The notes: a model not told the origin generated them from the letters alone. Positions 26,010-34,919 are shown, numbered from the stretch's first letter. The stretch: DNA of 64,000 nt from Bacillota bacterium (GCA_023398375.1 JAEWSH010000084.1:372001-436000); one strand, 5' to 3'. Made by a program: numbers and translations.

Positions 26010-26114
26010 ATGAATAACAATAAACTATTCACAAATGCATATTACTTTTTTTGGAGCTTTTACTTTCGTAAAGGCTTTTTTGAGTGCATGCATCTATCAA
26101 AACTAAATTATTGA
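26010..26114 (+). CDS. Aromatic-rich leader peptide
   Basis: A 34-residue frame starting at ATG 26010, or at the in-frame ATG 26001, which is closer to AGAAAGG. It contains the run AYYFFWSFYF: eight aromatic residues in ten codons, followed by RKGFF. Dense Tyr, Phe and Trp codons before terminator hairpins are the hallmark of attenuator leader peptides for aromatic amino acid genes, in which ribosome stalling sets the RNA fold. The first hairpin lies inside the frame, the second just beyond it, and the DRE-TIM aldolase gene follows. Confidence 0.65.
   Translation: MNNNKLFTNAYYFFWSFYFRKGFFECMHLSKLNY
26055..26081 (+). terminator. First hairpin of the leader region
   Basis: AGCTTTTAC (26055-26063) pairs with GTAAAGGCT (26068-26076) around TTTC, followed by TTTTTT. 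It overlaps the Trp-Ser-Phe-Tyr codons of the leader peptide, so a ribosome paused there would block it. Confidence 0.7.
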
Positions 26115-26142
26115 GTCAACATCAAACAAATAATTTAATTTT

Positions 26143-26182
26143 AAACGATACTTGCACAGTATATGCAGGTATCGTTTTTTTT
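26143..26182 (+). terminator. Second hairpin of the leader region
   Basis: AAACGATACTTGCA pairs with TGCAGGTATCGTTT around CAGTATA and is followed by an eight-T run, 25 bases before the aldolase start. A strong intrinsic terminator here means the gene needs antitermination to be expressed. Confidence 0.85.
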
Positions 26183-26207
26183 ATCTTAATTTTAAGGAGG
26201 AAATATA

Positions 26208-27170
26208 ATGAATGCAACTTCACAAATTTATTCAAATGTCAAAGTATTAGACTGCACCCTTCGCGACGGAGGACTGGTAAACAACTTTTTCTTTAATGAC
26301 AATTTTGTAAAGGATCTATATCTCTCAAATATAAAGTCGGGAGTAGATTATATGGAATTTGGATATAAGGCTTCTAAATCTTTATTTGATATTGATAAAT
26401 TTGGTAAATGGAAATTCTGCAACGACGAAGATATTATAAAAATCGTAGATGATAAATACAGCGATATGAAAATATCGGTTATGGCAGATGTGGGAAGAAC
26501 AGATTATAAAAAGGATATTATAGACAAAAAGGACAGTGCAGTAGATCTCATACGGATTGCAACTTATATAGATACCATATCTGATGCAGTTAAGATGATT
26601 AAATACTGTAAAGACAAAGGCTACGAGACTTCTGTAAATCTCATGTCTATTTCAAATGTTTGTAAAAATACTTTAAAAGATGCTTTAAATATTCTAAGTC
26701 AAAGTCCTGTTGATATGATATATATCGTTGATAGCTACGGATCTTTATACCCTGAGCAAATTGAAATACTCAGTAAAATATACCTGGAATATGCTTATAA
26801 ATATAACAAGCATATTGGCATACACACCCACAATAATCTGCAACTTGCATTTGCAAATACGATTAAGGCGGTATCAATGGGAGTTGATTATATTGATGCA
26901 ACAGTAAACAGCCTTGGTAGAGGAGCAGGAAACTGTCCACTGGAACTTATCTTGGGATTTTTGAATAATTCTAAGTACGATATCACTCCTACACTATCGT
27001 TTATTGAGAAAAATATGGTTAAAATGAAAAGTTCAGGCCTTAAATGGGGTTATGATATTCCCTATATCTTATCCGGAATATTAAATAAGCATCCCTCTTC
27101 CGCCATTCAATTCCTGAAGGAAGACCGAAAAAATTACTCTATATTCTACGATGAACTGAAAAAAGAATAG
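26208..27170 (+). CDS. DRE-TIM metallolyase-like aldolase
   Basis: A 320-residue TIM-barrel protein of the HMGL/4-hydroxy-2-oxovalerate aldolase group. It has the signature VLDCTLRDGG (Arg-Asp), a metal motif HIGIHTHNN (HxH) near residue 208, and NSLGRGAGNCPLE, the usual Gly-rich active-site loop. Family members cleave or join C-C bonds next to a carboxylate with a divalent metal. The substrate is not defined, but the aromatic leader peptide upstream links its expression to charged aromatic tRNAs. AAGGAGG precedes the ATG, and two small ORFs follow on the same strand. Confidence 0.85.
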   Translation: MNATSQIYSNVKVLDCTLRDGGLVNNFFFNDNFVKDLYLSNIKSGVDYMEFGYKASKSLFDIDKFGKWKFCNDEDIIKIVDDKYSDMKISVMADVGRTDYKKDIIDKKDSAVDLIRIATYIDTISDAVKMIKYCKDKGYETSVNLMSISNVCKNTLKDALNILSQSPVDMIYIVDSYGSLYPEQIEILSKIYLEYAYKYNKHIGIHTHNNLQLAFANTIKAVSMGVDYIDATVNSLGRGAGNCPLELILGFLNNSKYDITPTLSFIEKNMVKMKSSGLKWGYDIPYILSGILNKHPSSAIQFLKEDRKNYSIFYDELKKE

Positions 27171-27222
27171 TATAAATTTATTTATTAAAACTGGGAACAA
27201 TAATCTAAAAGGAGGTATTAAC

Positions 27223-27390
27223 ATGAAAAAGGCCAAAGATGATAATCCGATTAACACTATCCCAAAAGGTGTATGGGAAAGTGGCATTATCAATAAAGAA
27301 CTTCGAAAAAATAAAAACAACCACCTAAATGATAAGACCACGGACGCACAAGGAAACGGATATCCTGTACACAAAGATAAAAAAAAATGA
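27223..27390 (+). CDS. Small hydrophilic protein, unknown
   Basis: A 55-residue protein, too short for usual ORF cut-offs, with AAGGAGG seven to eight bases before the ATG. It is rich in Lys, Asn and Asp and contains TIPKGVWESGIINKELRKN, then a lysine tail. There are no hydrophobic segments. It begins 52 bases after the aldolase gene and may be co-transcribed with it. I do not recognise a family. Confidence 0.6.
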   Translation: MKKAKDDNPINTIPKGVWESGIINKELRKNKNNHLNDKTTDAQGNGYPVHKDKKK

Positions 27391-27553
27391 AGTCAAAATT
27401 CATTTATTAAAGTCAGCTAATACTTTTTTACTGACTTTAATAATTACATATTATACGTTTGGTTTTTCTGAATTCGTTAATATATTTCTATTTTCTGCAT
27501 ATAATGTTTTTGAATTGTTTTAGTAACAAGAATTATAAATTGAGGTAACTAAT

Positions 27554-27733
27554 ATGAATGATGATTATAATAATGTAAATTTATCTAGCTATTATTTTTG
27601 CAATCCTGAATTAAGAGAATACTACTTATCCCTATCCAAACCTATTCGTGACAAATTAGATGATTCAGATGTTGAAATTTCAACGTTAGGAGAGCTTAAA
27701 CAAGTTGCTGAACATATGATTCACTTGTCATGA
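27554..27733 (+). CDS. Small protein, unknown
   Basis: A 59-residue frame with TGAGG upstream of its ATG. It reads NPELREYYLSLSKPIRDKL and DVEISTLGELKQVAEHM. The pattern NPEL..YY.SLP..V...L..S...I.T..EL resembles short uncharacterised proteins that I recall from clostridial genomes. It is acidic and probably cytoplasmic. A structured, AT-poorer segment follows to about 27860, with no gene seen in it. Confidence 0.5.
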   Translation: MNDDYNNVNLSSYYFCNPELREYYLSLSKPIRDKLDDSDVEISTLGELKQVAEHMIHLS

Positions 27734-27876
27734 ACGAGTAGAAACCTGCTTTGCGAGTTTCTCTCGTTATTGCGGTATTCGGTAAATACTTCTGCAGGCA
27801 GAGCATTTCCTCATTACTCGCGTGAAGAACAAAGCGTTCAAGTCCTAAGGACGCAATTTGCTATGAGATTAAAATA

Positions 27877-27898
27877 GAGCCAAGCAAATGCCTGGCTC
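27877..27898 (-). terminator. Terminator of the PocR chemoreceptor gene
   Basis: GAGCCAAGC / GCCTGGCTC stem. On the minus strand the stem is followed by TATTTTAA, fitting termination of the gene ending at 27940. Confidence 0.6.
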
Positions 27899-27939
27899 CA
27901 ACGTTATTATAATTTCTTTTATTCCTATTGCATTATTCA

Positions 27940-28977
27940 TTATATTATAAACAAATTTCTCAAACGTTCTGCCAACTCAACAGTATTTTGTACTGTTGCT
28001 GAAAGTTCTTCCATAGCTGCCGACTGATCTTCTGTTGTATCCATAGTATCTTTGGCATTATCCATTGTCTGTTTAATTCTTTCACCAATCTGTGTATTAA
28101 GCTCATTTATCTTCAAAGCAGTATTTTTTGAATTTTCAGAAAGAATCTGTATTTCTTTAGCAACTACAGAAAATCCTCTTCCTTCATTACCAAGTCTGGC
28201 TGCTTCAATAGATGCATTGATTCCTATTAACTTTGTCTTATCAGCAACCTTTGCAATAGCAGTTAATACTTCAGATATTTCTTTCGTAACAACACTGATC
28301 TCACCTATTCTTTGAGATAATACATGCTGACTTTCTGTAATATCCTGAGCAGACTGCGCAAGATCCTCAACTGTTTTAGATATCTGAATAAAATTCTCAG
28401 TAAGGTCTTTTGATACTATTTCTATTTCAAGGCTATTATATCCGTTTTGTGCAAATGCATTTACTACTATATACAATACTTCGGCGGCTGCAACTATATT
28501 TTTCTTTTCAACAATATCAATTCCTTTAGCAGCTTCCCATAAAGAATCTTCTGACAAACTAAGTTCTTTTGCAACACTTTTTATCTTACTTTCACTTGGG
28601 GCTTCATCAAGAATCTGTCCCCCAAGCACGGTACCTATATGTTCGCCTTTTATAATAATAGGAGCAGCAAAATCGATCAATCCAGCATGACAATTTCCTA
28701 CATAAGGCTTTCCGCTCTTAACAGAATTTACACCCATTTCATTATGACAGATAGCACAACGATCATCACCAAGAGAAGATTTATGAATAAAGTTACTACA
28801 AAACTTTCTATAATGACTTGGTTTTGTAATTTCTTCTCCTTTTCTATTTACAGAGACTGCAGCACAATTCATGCCGATAGCAAAATTATCCAGAAAATTT
28901 TGTAAAATTCTTACATCTATAACATCTTGCACTTCCAAACTTTTTAAATCGATAATTCCATTATCAACTGATACCAT
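27940..28977 (-). CDS. Soluble chemoreceptor with PocR sensor domain
   Basis: A 345-residue methyl-accepting-type protein without membrane segments. The N-terminal PocR ligand-binding domain (about 15-180) shows VIDVRILQNFLDNFAIGMN, the cysteine-bearing SSLGDDRCAICHNEMG and PYVGNCHAGLIDFAAPIIIKG. The C-terminal signalling module has ASIEAARLGNEGRGFSVVAKE near 260. PocR domains sense small compounds such as hydrocarbon derivatives or propanediol, and the Cys cluster may bind metal. A soluble receptor would work with cytoplasmic arrays or as a stand-alone signal protein. AGGAGGG lies upstream of the ATG. Confidence 0.9.
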   Translation of the reverse strand: MVSVDNGIIDLKSLEVQDVIDVRILQNFLDNFAIGMNCAAVSVNRKGEEITKPSHYRKFCSNFIHKSSLGDDRCAICHNEMGVNSVKSGKPYVGNCHAGLIDFAAPIIIKGEHIGTVLGGQILDEAPSESKIKSVAKELSLSEDSLWEAAKGIDIVEKKNIVAAAEVLYIVVNAFAQNGYNSLEIEIVSKDLTENFIQISKTVEDLAQSAQDITESQHVLSQRIGEISVVTKEISEVLTAIAKVADKTKLIGINASIEAARLGNEGRGFSVVAKEIQILSENSKNTALKINELNTQIGERIKQTMDNAKDTMDTTEDQSAAMEELSATVQNTVELAERLRNLFII

Positions 28978-29137
28978 AAGCGCACCCTCCTAGTATAGAA
29001 AGTATTTAGTTTTTAATGATAATATTATATCATAAACGACAGGAATGGTAAAGAATAACTATTTTTATCTTAAATTATTAAATAAATTTAGATATATTTA
29101 CCAATATCTGGATGTACAAAAATTTTATATGAACGAA

Positions 29138-29175
29138 TAAGAACACCATAAATAAATTATTTACGGTGTTCTTAT
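29138..29175. terminator. Terminator beside tRNA-Arg
   Basis: Long stem TAAGAACACCATAAATAA / TTATTTACGGTGTTCTTA-type between the tRNA 3' end (minus strand) and the region leading to the PocR gene. Confidence 0.75.
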
Positions 29176-29177
29176 AA

Positions 29178-29249
29178 TGTTCCCAGCGGGAATCGAACCC
29201 ACAACTGATGCTTAGGAGGCGTCTGTTATATCCATTTAACTATGAGAAC
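29178..29249 (-). tRNA. tRNA-Arg(CCT)
   Basis: A 72-nt cloverleaf on the minus strand: acceptor GTTCTCA / TGGGAAC with one G-T pair, D arm GTTA/TAAC, anticodon loop CTCCTAA (CCT), T loop TTCGATT, discriminator A. The anticodon stem GACGC/GCATC has one C-A mismatch. A consensus-like promoter on the minus strand (TTGATT at 29297-29302, 17-nt spacer, TATAAT at 29274-29279) precedes it. Confidence 0.92.
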
Positions 29250-29273
29250 CAAAGTAGAAGCATATGCCTTTAT

Positions 29274-29302
29274 ATTATAAGACATATGCCTTTAATAATC
29301 AA
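29274..29302 (-). promoter_or_regulatory. Promoter of tRNA-Arg
   Basis: Read on the minus strand: TTGATT (29302-29297), a 17-nt spacer, TATAAT (29279-29274), about 25 bases before the tRNA 5' end. Confidence 0.8.
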
Positions 29303-29350
29303 TACACATAATTCAATTTTAAGTGTGTATAATCAATTATTTATTTTAAA

Positions 29351-30238
29351 CTATTGTGGAAAATTAATAAATCCCTGCATCCACAAGACACCTTTAAACC
29401 TTCTGCCAACTTCAGGCTCTCCATATAAATCATCTTTATTTATACAAATATCAAAGTTTAATTCATTACAACTAATTGTCATTTGATAAATTTCTTCTTT
29501 TGTAAGTTTATTTTTTAAAGAATGCACCTCCAATATCTCTCCGAGTACTGAATACTGATCGCATTCAACTCCATACGGCATAAAATAAGTATCTACCAAA
29601 CTAAATACATCTTCCTTCTGAATCTTTTTTGATATACTTGTATAAGTATCCATATCTTCCAGTGTAAGATTTTCAATTGCTTCTTCATCACCTTTTCTTG
29701 CTGCTGCAATTAAATGATTTCTATTATTAGATACTTGTTTTATCTTTTGTTTTTCCCTCTCATTTTTCACAATAGGCATCATAACTGTACCCTGGCAGGA
29801 TAATCCCGAAAGTGTCAGCGTTGTACCTCTGGCAGGAAGCATATTTGCATTTTTAACTCTTATATAATCAACAATATTTTGTAAATAAAATATTAGTGTT
29901 ACACCTACTTTTATATCATCACAAATTCCTGCATAAGATTCTTTTTCTGCATGGCGCTCAATGGAGACATCTTCTTCAGAAGTGATGCCACATCCTTTAA
30001 AATATGGGAAATAATAATTATACACAAACTTATCTTGTTCAAATACACCTCGAACACCTATCCCTATATTTTCGGCAAAATCTTTACCAAATTCCGCAAA
30101 AATTGTATCATTCCCAAAATCTGTATACATTTTTTCTGATGAAGTCTGAATTACTTCTGTTATTAATTCCTGCAATTGTTTCTGTGATTGAATTTTACTA
30201 AATCCAACGGATCTTAAATATTTATGCAAAGAAATCAC
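29351..30238 (-). CDS. DUF3881 family protein
   Basis: A 295-residue protein matching DUF3881, a family I know from Lachnospiraceae and relatives. It opens MISLHKYLRSVGFSKI, then has GVRGVFEQDKFVYNYYFPYFKG and a C-terminal GYxxCYELNFDICINKDDL-type segment ending VGRRFKGVLWMQGFINF. It is cytoplasmic, with no catalytic motif. Its position next to serS, in the leftward block from oriC, is typical. AGAGAGGTG lies upstream of the ATG. Function unknown. Confidence 0.8.
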   Translation of the reverse strand: MISLHKYLRSVGFSKIQSQKQLQELITEVIQTSSEKMYTDFGNDTIFAEFGKDFAENIGIGVRGVFEQDKFVYNYYFPYFKGCGITSEEDVSIERHAEKESYAGICDDIKVGVTLIFYLQNIVDYIRVKNANMLPARGTTLTLSGLSCQGTVMMPIVKNEREKQKIKQVSNNRNHLIAAARKGDEEAIENLTLEDMDTYTSISKKIQKEDVFSLVDTYFMPYGVECDQYSVLGEILEVHSLKNKLTKEEIYQMTISCNELNFDICINKDDLYGEPEVGRRFKGVLWMQGFINFPQ

Positions 30239-30294
30239 CTCTCTTTTGCTGCTATTTTTGCAATAGACCTTTAGGCGACATCCGTAATCTATTA

Positions 30295-31572
30295 TTATCT
30301 GATTTCTGTCATCCCACCCATATATGGTTGTAACGCTTCAGGTATTTTTACAGAACCATCTGCCTGAAGATTATTTTCTAAAAATGCAATTAACATTCTT
30401 GGTGGAGCTACCACTGTATTATTCAATGTATGTGCATAATATTTACCACTTTTATCATTTACCCGAATCTTTAACCTACGTGCCTGGGCATCACCAAGAT
30501 TTGAACAACTTCCTACTTCAAAATACTTCTTTTGTCTTGGAGACCAAGCCTCAACGTCAACTGATTTTTCTTTTAAATCAGCAAGATCACCGGAACAACA
30601 TTCCAAAGTTCTAACTGGAATATCCAATGAACAGAAAAGGTCTACGGTATTTTGCCACAACTTTTCAAACCATGCTTTACTATCTTCTGGTTTACATACA
30701 ACAATCATTTCTTGCTTCTCGAATTGATGAATTCTATATACACCACGCTCTTCTAGTCCATGTGCACCTTTTTCTTTCCTAAAGCAGGGAGAATAACTCG
30801 TCAATGTCTGTGGAAGCTGTTCTTCTGGTAAAATTGTATCAATAAATTTACCAATCATAGAGTGTTCACTGGTACCTATAAGATATAGATCTTCTCCTTC
30901 TATTTTGTACATCATGGCATCCATCTCTGCAAAGCTCATAACACCAGTAACAACATTACTTCTAATCATAAAAGGAGGAACACAATATGTAAATCCTCTG
31001 TTAATCATAAAATCTCTGGCATAAGAAATAACTGCAGAGTGTAATCTGGCAATATCACCCATTAAATAATAGAATCCATTTCCTGCTACCTTTCTTGCTG
31101 CATCTAAATCGATACCATTAAATTTTTCCATAATCTCAGTATGATAAGGTATCTCATAATCAGGTACGACCGGTTCACCATATTTTTGTACTTCAACATT
31201 CTCACTATCATCTTTTCCTATAGGAACACTTGGATCAATAATCTGAGGGATAGACATCATTATTTTAGTAATTTTTTCTTCTAATTCCTTTTCTTTTTCA
31301 GATAACAAAGCAAGTCTTTCAGCTTGATCTGCAACTTGTTTTTTTACGGATTCAGCATCTTCTTTTTTACCTTGTGCCATAAGGGTGCCAATTTGTTTAG
31401 ATAACTTATTTCTTTCTGCTCGTAAATTATCTGCCTCCTGCTTAGTATTCCTACTTTCTGCATCTAATCCAATTACTTCATCGACCAATTCAATCTTTTT
31501 ATCCTGAAATTTATTACGGATATTTTGTTTTACAACTTCTGGATTCTCTCTTAAAAATTTAATATCTATCAT
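30295..31572 (-). CDS. serS: Seryl-tRNA synthetase
   Basis: Class II aminoacyl-tRNA synthetase of 425 residues, the standard length. It charges tRNA-Ser with serine. The N-terminal coiled-coil arm (about 25-105, KQEADNLRAERNKLSKQIGT) binds the long variable arm of tRNA-Ser. Class II motifs are visible: motif 2 as SPCFRKEKGAHGLEERGVYRIHQFEKQE and motif 3 in NNTVVAPPRMLIAFLEN. It follows the HD-GYP gene by 14 bases, so it is read as part of that leftward unit. No T-box is visible in that short gap. Confidence 0.97.
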   Translation of the reverse strand: MIDIKFLRENPEVVKQNIRNKFQDKKIELVDEVIGLDAESRNTKQEADNLRAERNKLSKQIGTLMAQGKKEDAESVKKQVADQAERLALLSEKEKELEEKITKIMMSIPQIIDPSVPIGKDDSENVEVQKYGEPVVPDYEIPYHTEIMEKFNGIDLDAARKVAGNGFYYLMGDIARLHSAVISYARDFMINRGFTYCVPPFMIRSNVVTGVMSFAEMDAMMYKIEGEDLYLIGTSEHSMIGKFIDTILPEEQLPQTLTSYSPCFRKEKGAHGLEERGVYRIHQFEKQEMIVVCKPEDSKAWFEKLWQNTVDLFCSLDIPVRTLECCSGDLADLKEKSVDVEAWSPRQKKYFEVGSCSNLGDAQARRLKIRVNDKSGKYYAHTLNNTVVAPPRMLIAFLENNLQADGSVKIPEALQPYMGGMTEIR

Positions 31573-31586
31573 CTGTACTGCTCCTC

Positions 31587-32636
31587 CTAATTTAACACTT
31601 TATCTATAAAAATATGATGTTTTTCTAACAGATTAATTATTTTATCTTCTGTTATCATATTTCCATTCTTATCTTTAACAATCTTTAGAACAGGTCTGTC
31701 TGCAAATTCATTATTTTGGCGAATAACAACTGCTAACTCACCTTCATTTGTAATTACTTGAGAACCAATAGGATATACTGCGGTAAATTCAAGAAAAATT
31801 GATACGATATCCTTATTATAGTATATGGATGAATATGTTTTCATATATTCCACAGCTTCATATACTTTTAAACGTTTATATCCTATTCCACATATTAACT
31901 CATCAAATGTATCACAAACAGCTACAATTTCACATTCAACTGATATATTACTCGCTCTTAATGGATAACCGGAACCATTCTTTTTCTCATGATGGTATAG
32001 AATAATATTTTTGCTGATGTCCGATAACCACATTTCATTTTTTATAGCAGAATATCCATAAACCGGATGTTTTTTATATTCTGATCTTTCGTTATTATTT
32101 AGTTCTTCTATATTTTTATTATCATAATTTATTGACAAATATCTAATTCCTAAATCATGCAACAAGCAGCCTACACCAATATCATGAATTTGTTGCTTTG
32201 ATAAATTTAACTTTGCTGCTACCAGGATAGCTAATGTACAGATATTAACAGAATGCTCATAGATATCAGCATTTCTTTGTTTAATATCATATACTTTTTT
32301 AATTACTTTTTCTTCTTCAAGAATATCAATAATAATACTATCTGCTGTTTGACTAAGTTTTATTAATTCTTCATTTTTCTGGTAAGTATGACGTTCCAGT
32401 ATATCTTTTACTTTATTTTTAAAAGAAACTTCTGTTTCATCTTTTAGAATAACAACTTCTTCCAGATTTATTTCTTCTTCAATATAAACTTCTTGAATAA
32501 AGAATTCTTTCATTTTTTCAATGTATTCTTTTTTTAATACGGTCCCTTCAGCTAATAATACTTGATAATCCTCTGTCATTACCGGTCTAGCTAAAACAGT
32601 ATTTTCAGCTAGATTATTAACCTTACAAAGTTTCAT
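31587..32636 (-). CDS. HD-GYP cyclic-di-GMP phosphodiesterase
   Basis: A 349-residue protein. The N-terminal part (about 1-70, ENTVLARPVMTEDYQVLLAEGTVLKKEYIEKMK) is a DUF3391-like element. The catalytic HD-GYP domain covers about 105-300: HSVNICTLAILVAAKLNL, the HD pair in CLLHDLGIRYL, and HHEKKNGSGYPL with the GYP signature. It hydrolyses cyclic-di-GMP, so it links a second messenger to the origin-proximal housekeeping block. Its start overlaps the DUF4446 gene end by 14 bases, so translation is coupled. Confidence 0.92.
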   Translation of the reverse strand: MKLCKVNNLAENTVLARPVMTEDYQVLLAEGTVLKKEYIEKMKEFFIQEVYIEEEINLEEVVILKDETEVSFKNKVKDILERHTYQKNEELIKLSQTADSIIIDILEEEKVIKKVYDIKQRNADIYEHSVNICTLAILVAAKLNLSKQQIHDIGVGCLLHDLGIRYLSINYDNKNIEELNNNERSEYKKHPVYGYSAIKNEMWLSDISKNIILYHHEKKNGSGYPLRASNISVECEIVAVCDTFDELICGIGYKRLKVYEAVEYMKTYSSIYYNKDIVSIFLEFTAVYPIGSQVITNEGELAVVIRQNNEFADRPVLKIVKDKNGNMITEDKIINLLEKHHIFIDKVLN

Positions 32637-33171
32637 TCGTATCCTTTCTTTTTTCCCTTATGTTACTCTTTAAAGCATATTCCAATGCTTTTTCTTCTTC
32701 TTCTCCTAATGAAATATTACATTGTCCATTTTTAATTTCTTTTGTATAGGAATAGCATCCATCACTGCTATGTACTGAGTTAATTATAAACCCATCATTA
32801 TGATTATTTAAAAGAGCTAAACTGAAACTTAACAAACCTCCCATTGTTTTAAATGCATCATATTTAACAATACCCACTTTTTGAAAAGCATATTCCATAT
32901 TTTTATTAATTTTATTGATTTCCTTTTTGTTTGTTTCTGTAGATATTTTCAAAAATTTATTATCTTCAAATAAACCAATAATATTTTTTTCTAAACTTTT
33001 TGCATCTTTTCCCTGCATAAATTTTGAAAATCTTTTTTTTAATTTATTTGTCTTTACAATTTGTACGATTATAAGTATAAATAAAATTAAAATTATTGCA
33101 AGCATTCCTATAAAAAGATATGCAAAATCTATATTACCTAAGCCTATACTATTAAGTAAATTACTAGTCAT
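32623..33171 (-). CDS. DUF4446 family membrane-anchored protein
   Basis: About 182 residues from the ATG at 33171 (GAGGAG upstream). A single N-terminal membrane helix (YLFIGMLAIILILFILIIVQIV) leads to a cytosolic coiled coil (SLEKNIIGLFEDNKFLKISTE) and a compact C-terminal domain. The latter has VGIVKYDAFKTMGGLLSFSLALLNNHNDGFIINSVHS, the DUF4446 signature. The family is typically found next to parAB in Clostridia, as here, but no function is known. A role linking the segregation locus to the membrane is a guess. Confidence 0.85.
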   Translation of the reverse strand: MTSNLLNSIGLGNIDFAYLFIGMLAIILILFILIIVQIVKTNKLKKRFSKFMQGKDAKSLEKNIIGLFEDNKFLKISTETNKKEINKINKNMEYAFQKVGIVKYDAFKTMGGLLSFSLALLNNHNDGFIINSVHSSDGCYSYTKEIKNGQCNISLGEEEEKALEYALKSNIREKRKDTNETL

Positions 33172-33234
33172 TACTTTTCTCCTCACTTTAATACTTTAAA
33201 TTAATAAAGTATCTGTATCATTCTGTATTTTTTT

Positions 33235-34140
33235 CTAATTTAATTTAGTTAGTATTTCAAATAACCTATCCATATCTTCATGAGAAAAAAATTCTATTTC
33301 TATCTTACCCGCTCCATTACCTTTAGAAACAACAGTAACCTTTGTACCTAAAGACTCCTTTAACTTTTCTTCCATTTCCTGATAAATAATGGAGATATTT
33401 TTTTCTTCCACTTTTTTTATTTTTTGAGGCTTATTTAAACTCTTTACCAATTTTTCAACATCACGAACACTTAGTTTTTCATCAAAAACTTTTTGCGCTA
33501 TTGAATACTGTTGTTCTTGATCTTCAATAGATAATAATGCTCTGGCATGCCCGGTAGATAACATATCAGAAATAACCATTTGCTGAACTTCATCACATAA
33601 TTTTAAAAGACGCATTGAATTTGTAACAGCAGTTCTGCTTTTTGATACTCTTTCTGCAACTTCATCCTGTTTTAAATTAAATTCTGATAATAATCTTTTA
33701 AATGCTAAAGCCTCTTCAATTGGATTTAAATTTTCTCTCTGAATATTTTCTATAAGAGATATTTCAACTATTTCCTGCTCTGTATAATTTTTAATTATAA
33801 CAGGTACCTCTTTTAACCCAGCTTTCTTAGCAGCACGCCATCTACGTTCACCTGCTATTATTTCGTAATGAGTTTTTCTATCTTGCACCAATATGGGCTG
33901 TAATAAGCCAAATTGTTTAATTGATTCCGACAATTCTTCTAATGCATCTTCATCAAAGTTTTTTCTCGGTTGCTCTCTATTTGGTTCAACTTTAGATATT
34001 TTTACTTTAGTTATATCTTTTTTACTTTCTTCATCAATGACAGCTATTGTTGCTTTACTATTTGTATTATTTTTTGTATCATTTCCAATTGTATTTGGAA
34101 TTAAAGAATCAAGTCCTTTTCCTAATCCTCTGACCGCCAT
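33235..34140 (-). CDS. parB: Chromosome-partitioning protein ParB (Spo0J/Noc family)
   Basis: A 301-residue CTP-dependent DNA clamp. It begins with the short LGKGLDSLIP motif that stimulates ParA. The N-terminal CTPase domain has NREQPRKNFDEDALEELSESI and the arginine-rich EIIAGERRWRAAKKAGL. The HTH region KQDEVAERVSKSRTAVTNSMRLL reads parS, and the C-terminus dimerises. It lies two bases downstream of parA on the same strand. Two perfect parS sites are within 1.3 kb. Confidence 0.96.
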   Translation of the reverse strand: MAVRGLGKGLDSLIPNTIGNDTKNNTNSKATIAVIDEESKKDITKVKISKVEPNREQPRKNFDEDALEELSESIKQFGLLQPILVQDRKTHYEIIAGERRWRAAKKAGLKEVPVIIKNYTEQEIVEISLIENIQRENLNPIEEALAFKRLLSEFNLKQDEVAERVSKSRTAVTNSMRLLKLCDEVQQMVISDMLSTGHARALLSIEDQEQQYSIAQKVFDEKLSVRDVEKLVKSLNKPQKIKKVEEKNISIIYQEMEEKLKESLGTKVTVVSKGNGAGKIEIEFFSHEDMDRLFEILTKLN

Positions 34141-34142
34141 AT

Positions 34143-34910
34143 TTAAACATCCTTTCTATTAATGACTTCATCAGCGAGTAACATATAACTTTCTGCACCT
34201 GCAGATTTTGGATCATATATATTTATTGGCATTCCATAACTAGGTGCTTCGGCTAATCTAATATTTCTTGGAATTATTGTGTTATATACATTTTGATTTA
34301 AATGATTTTTTACATTATCTACAACTTGATTAGAAAGGTTTGTTCTCGAATCATACATTGTAAATACAACACCCTCCATATCTAACTCTGGATTTAATCT
34401 TTCTTTAACAAGATTTACCGTATGTATTAATTGACTTAATCCTTCTAATGCATAATACTCACATTGAATAGGAACAAGTACAGTATTAGCTGTAGTCATT
34501 GCATTCACTGTTAACATACTTAAAGATGGTGGACAATCAATAATAATGTAATCATATTGGTCTTTTACCCAATCTATTTCATTCTTTAAAATAAATTCTT
34601 TTTTTTCCACACCAATTAATTCTATTTCAGCAGCTGCAAGATTAACATTTGAAGGTAATATTGATACATTTGGTATAACTTCTTTTAATATACAATCTTG
34701 AACAGAACATTCACCAAGAATTAATTCATATATTGTATTATCAAGTTCATTTTTATCAATACCAAAACCGCTAGTAGTATTTCCTTGCGGATCTGTATCA
34801 ATTACTAATATCTTTTTTCCTTTGGCTGCTAAAGAAGCAGATAAATTAATTGAAGTTGTCGTTTTTCCAACTCCTCCTTTTTGATTTGCAATTGCAATCG
34901 TTCTTCCCAT
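34143..34910 (-). CDS. parA: Chromosome-partitioning ATPase ParA (Soj)
   Basis: About 255 residues from the ATG at 34910; a GTG three codons upstream is also in frame. The deviant Walker A is ANQKGGVGKTTTSINLSASLA, Walker A' is LVIDTDPQGNTTSGFG and Walker B is YIIIDCPPSLSML. It is the small chromosomal Soj type with no N-terminal HTH. With ParB and parS it moves origins apart and tunes DnaA activity. AAAGGTG precedes the start. Confidence 0.96.
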   Translation of the reverse strand: MGRTIAIANQKGGVGKTTTSINLSASLAAKGKKILVIDTDPQGNTTSGFGIDKNELDNTIYELILGECSVQDCILKEVIPNVSILPSNVNLAAAEIELIGVEKKEFILKNEIDWVKDQYDYIIIDCPPSLSMLTVNAMTTANTVLVPIQCEYYALEGLSQLIHTVNLVKERLNPELDMEGVVFTMYDSRTNLSNQVVDNVKNHLNQNVYNTIIPRNIRLAEAPSYGMPINIYDPKSAGAESYMLLADEVINRKDV

Positions 34911-34919
34911 TTTATTCAC

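Noticed and set aside
27734..27876. A structured, GC-richer intergenic segment as a known RNA gene
   Set aside because: Hairpins such as CGAGTAGAAAC/GTTTCTCTCG-like pairs can be drawn, but no recognised RNA family or complete terminator architecture was seen.
31573..31586. A T-box or other riboswitch ahead of serS
   Set aside because: The gap to the HD-GYP gene is only 14 bases, leaving no room for a leader.
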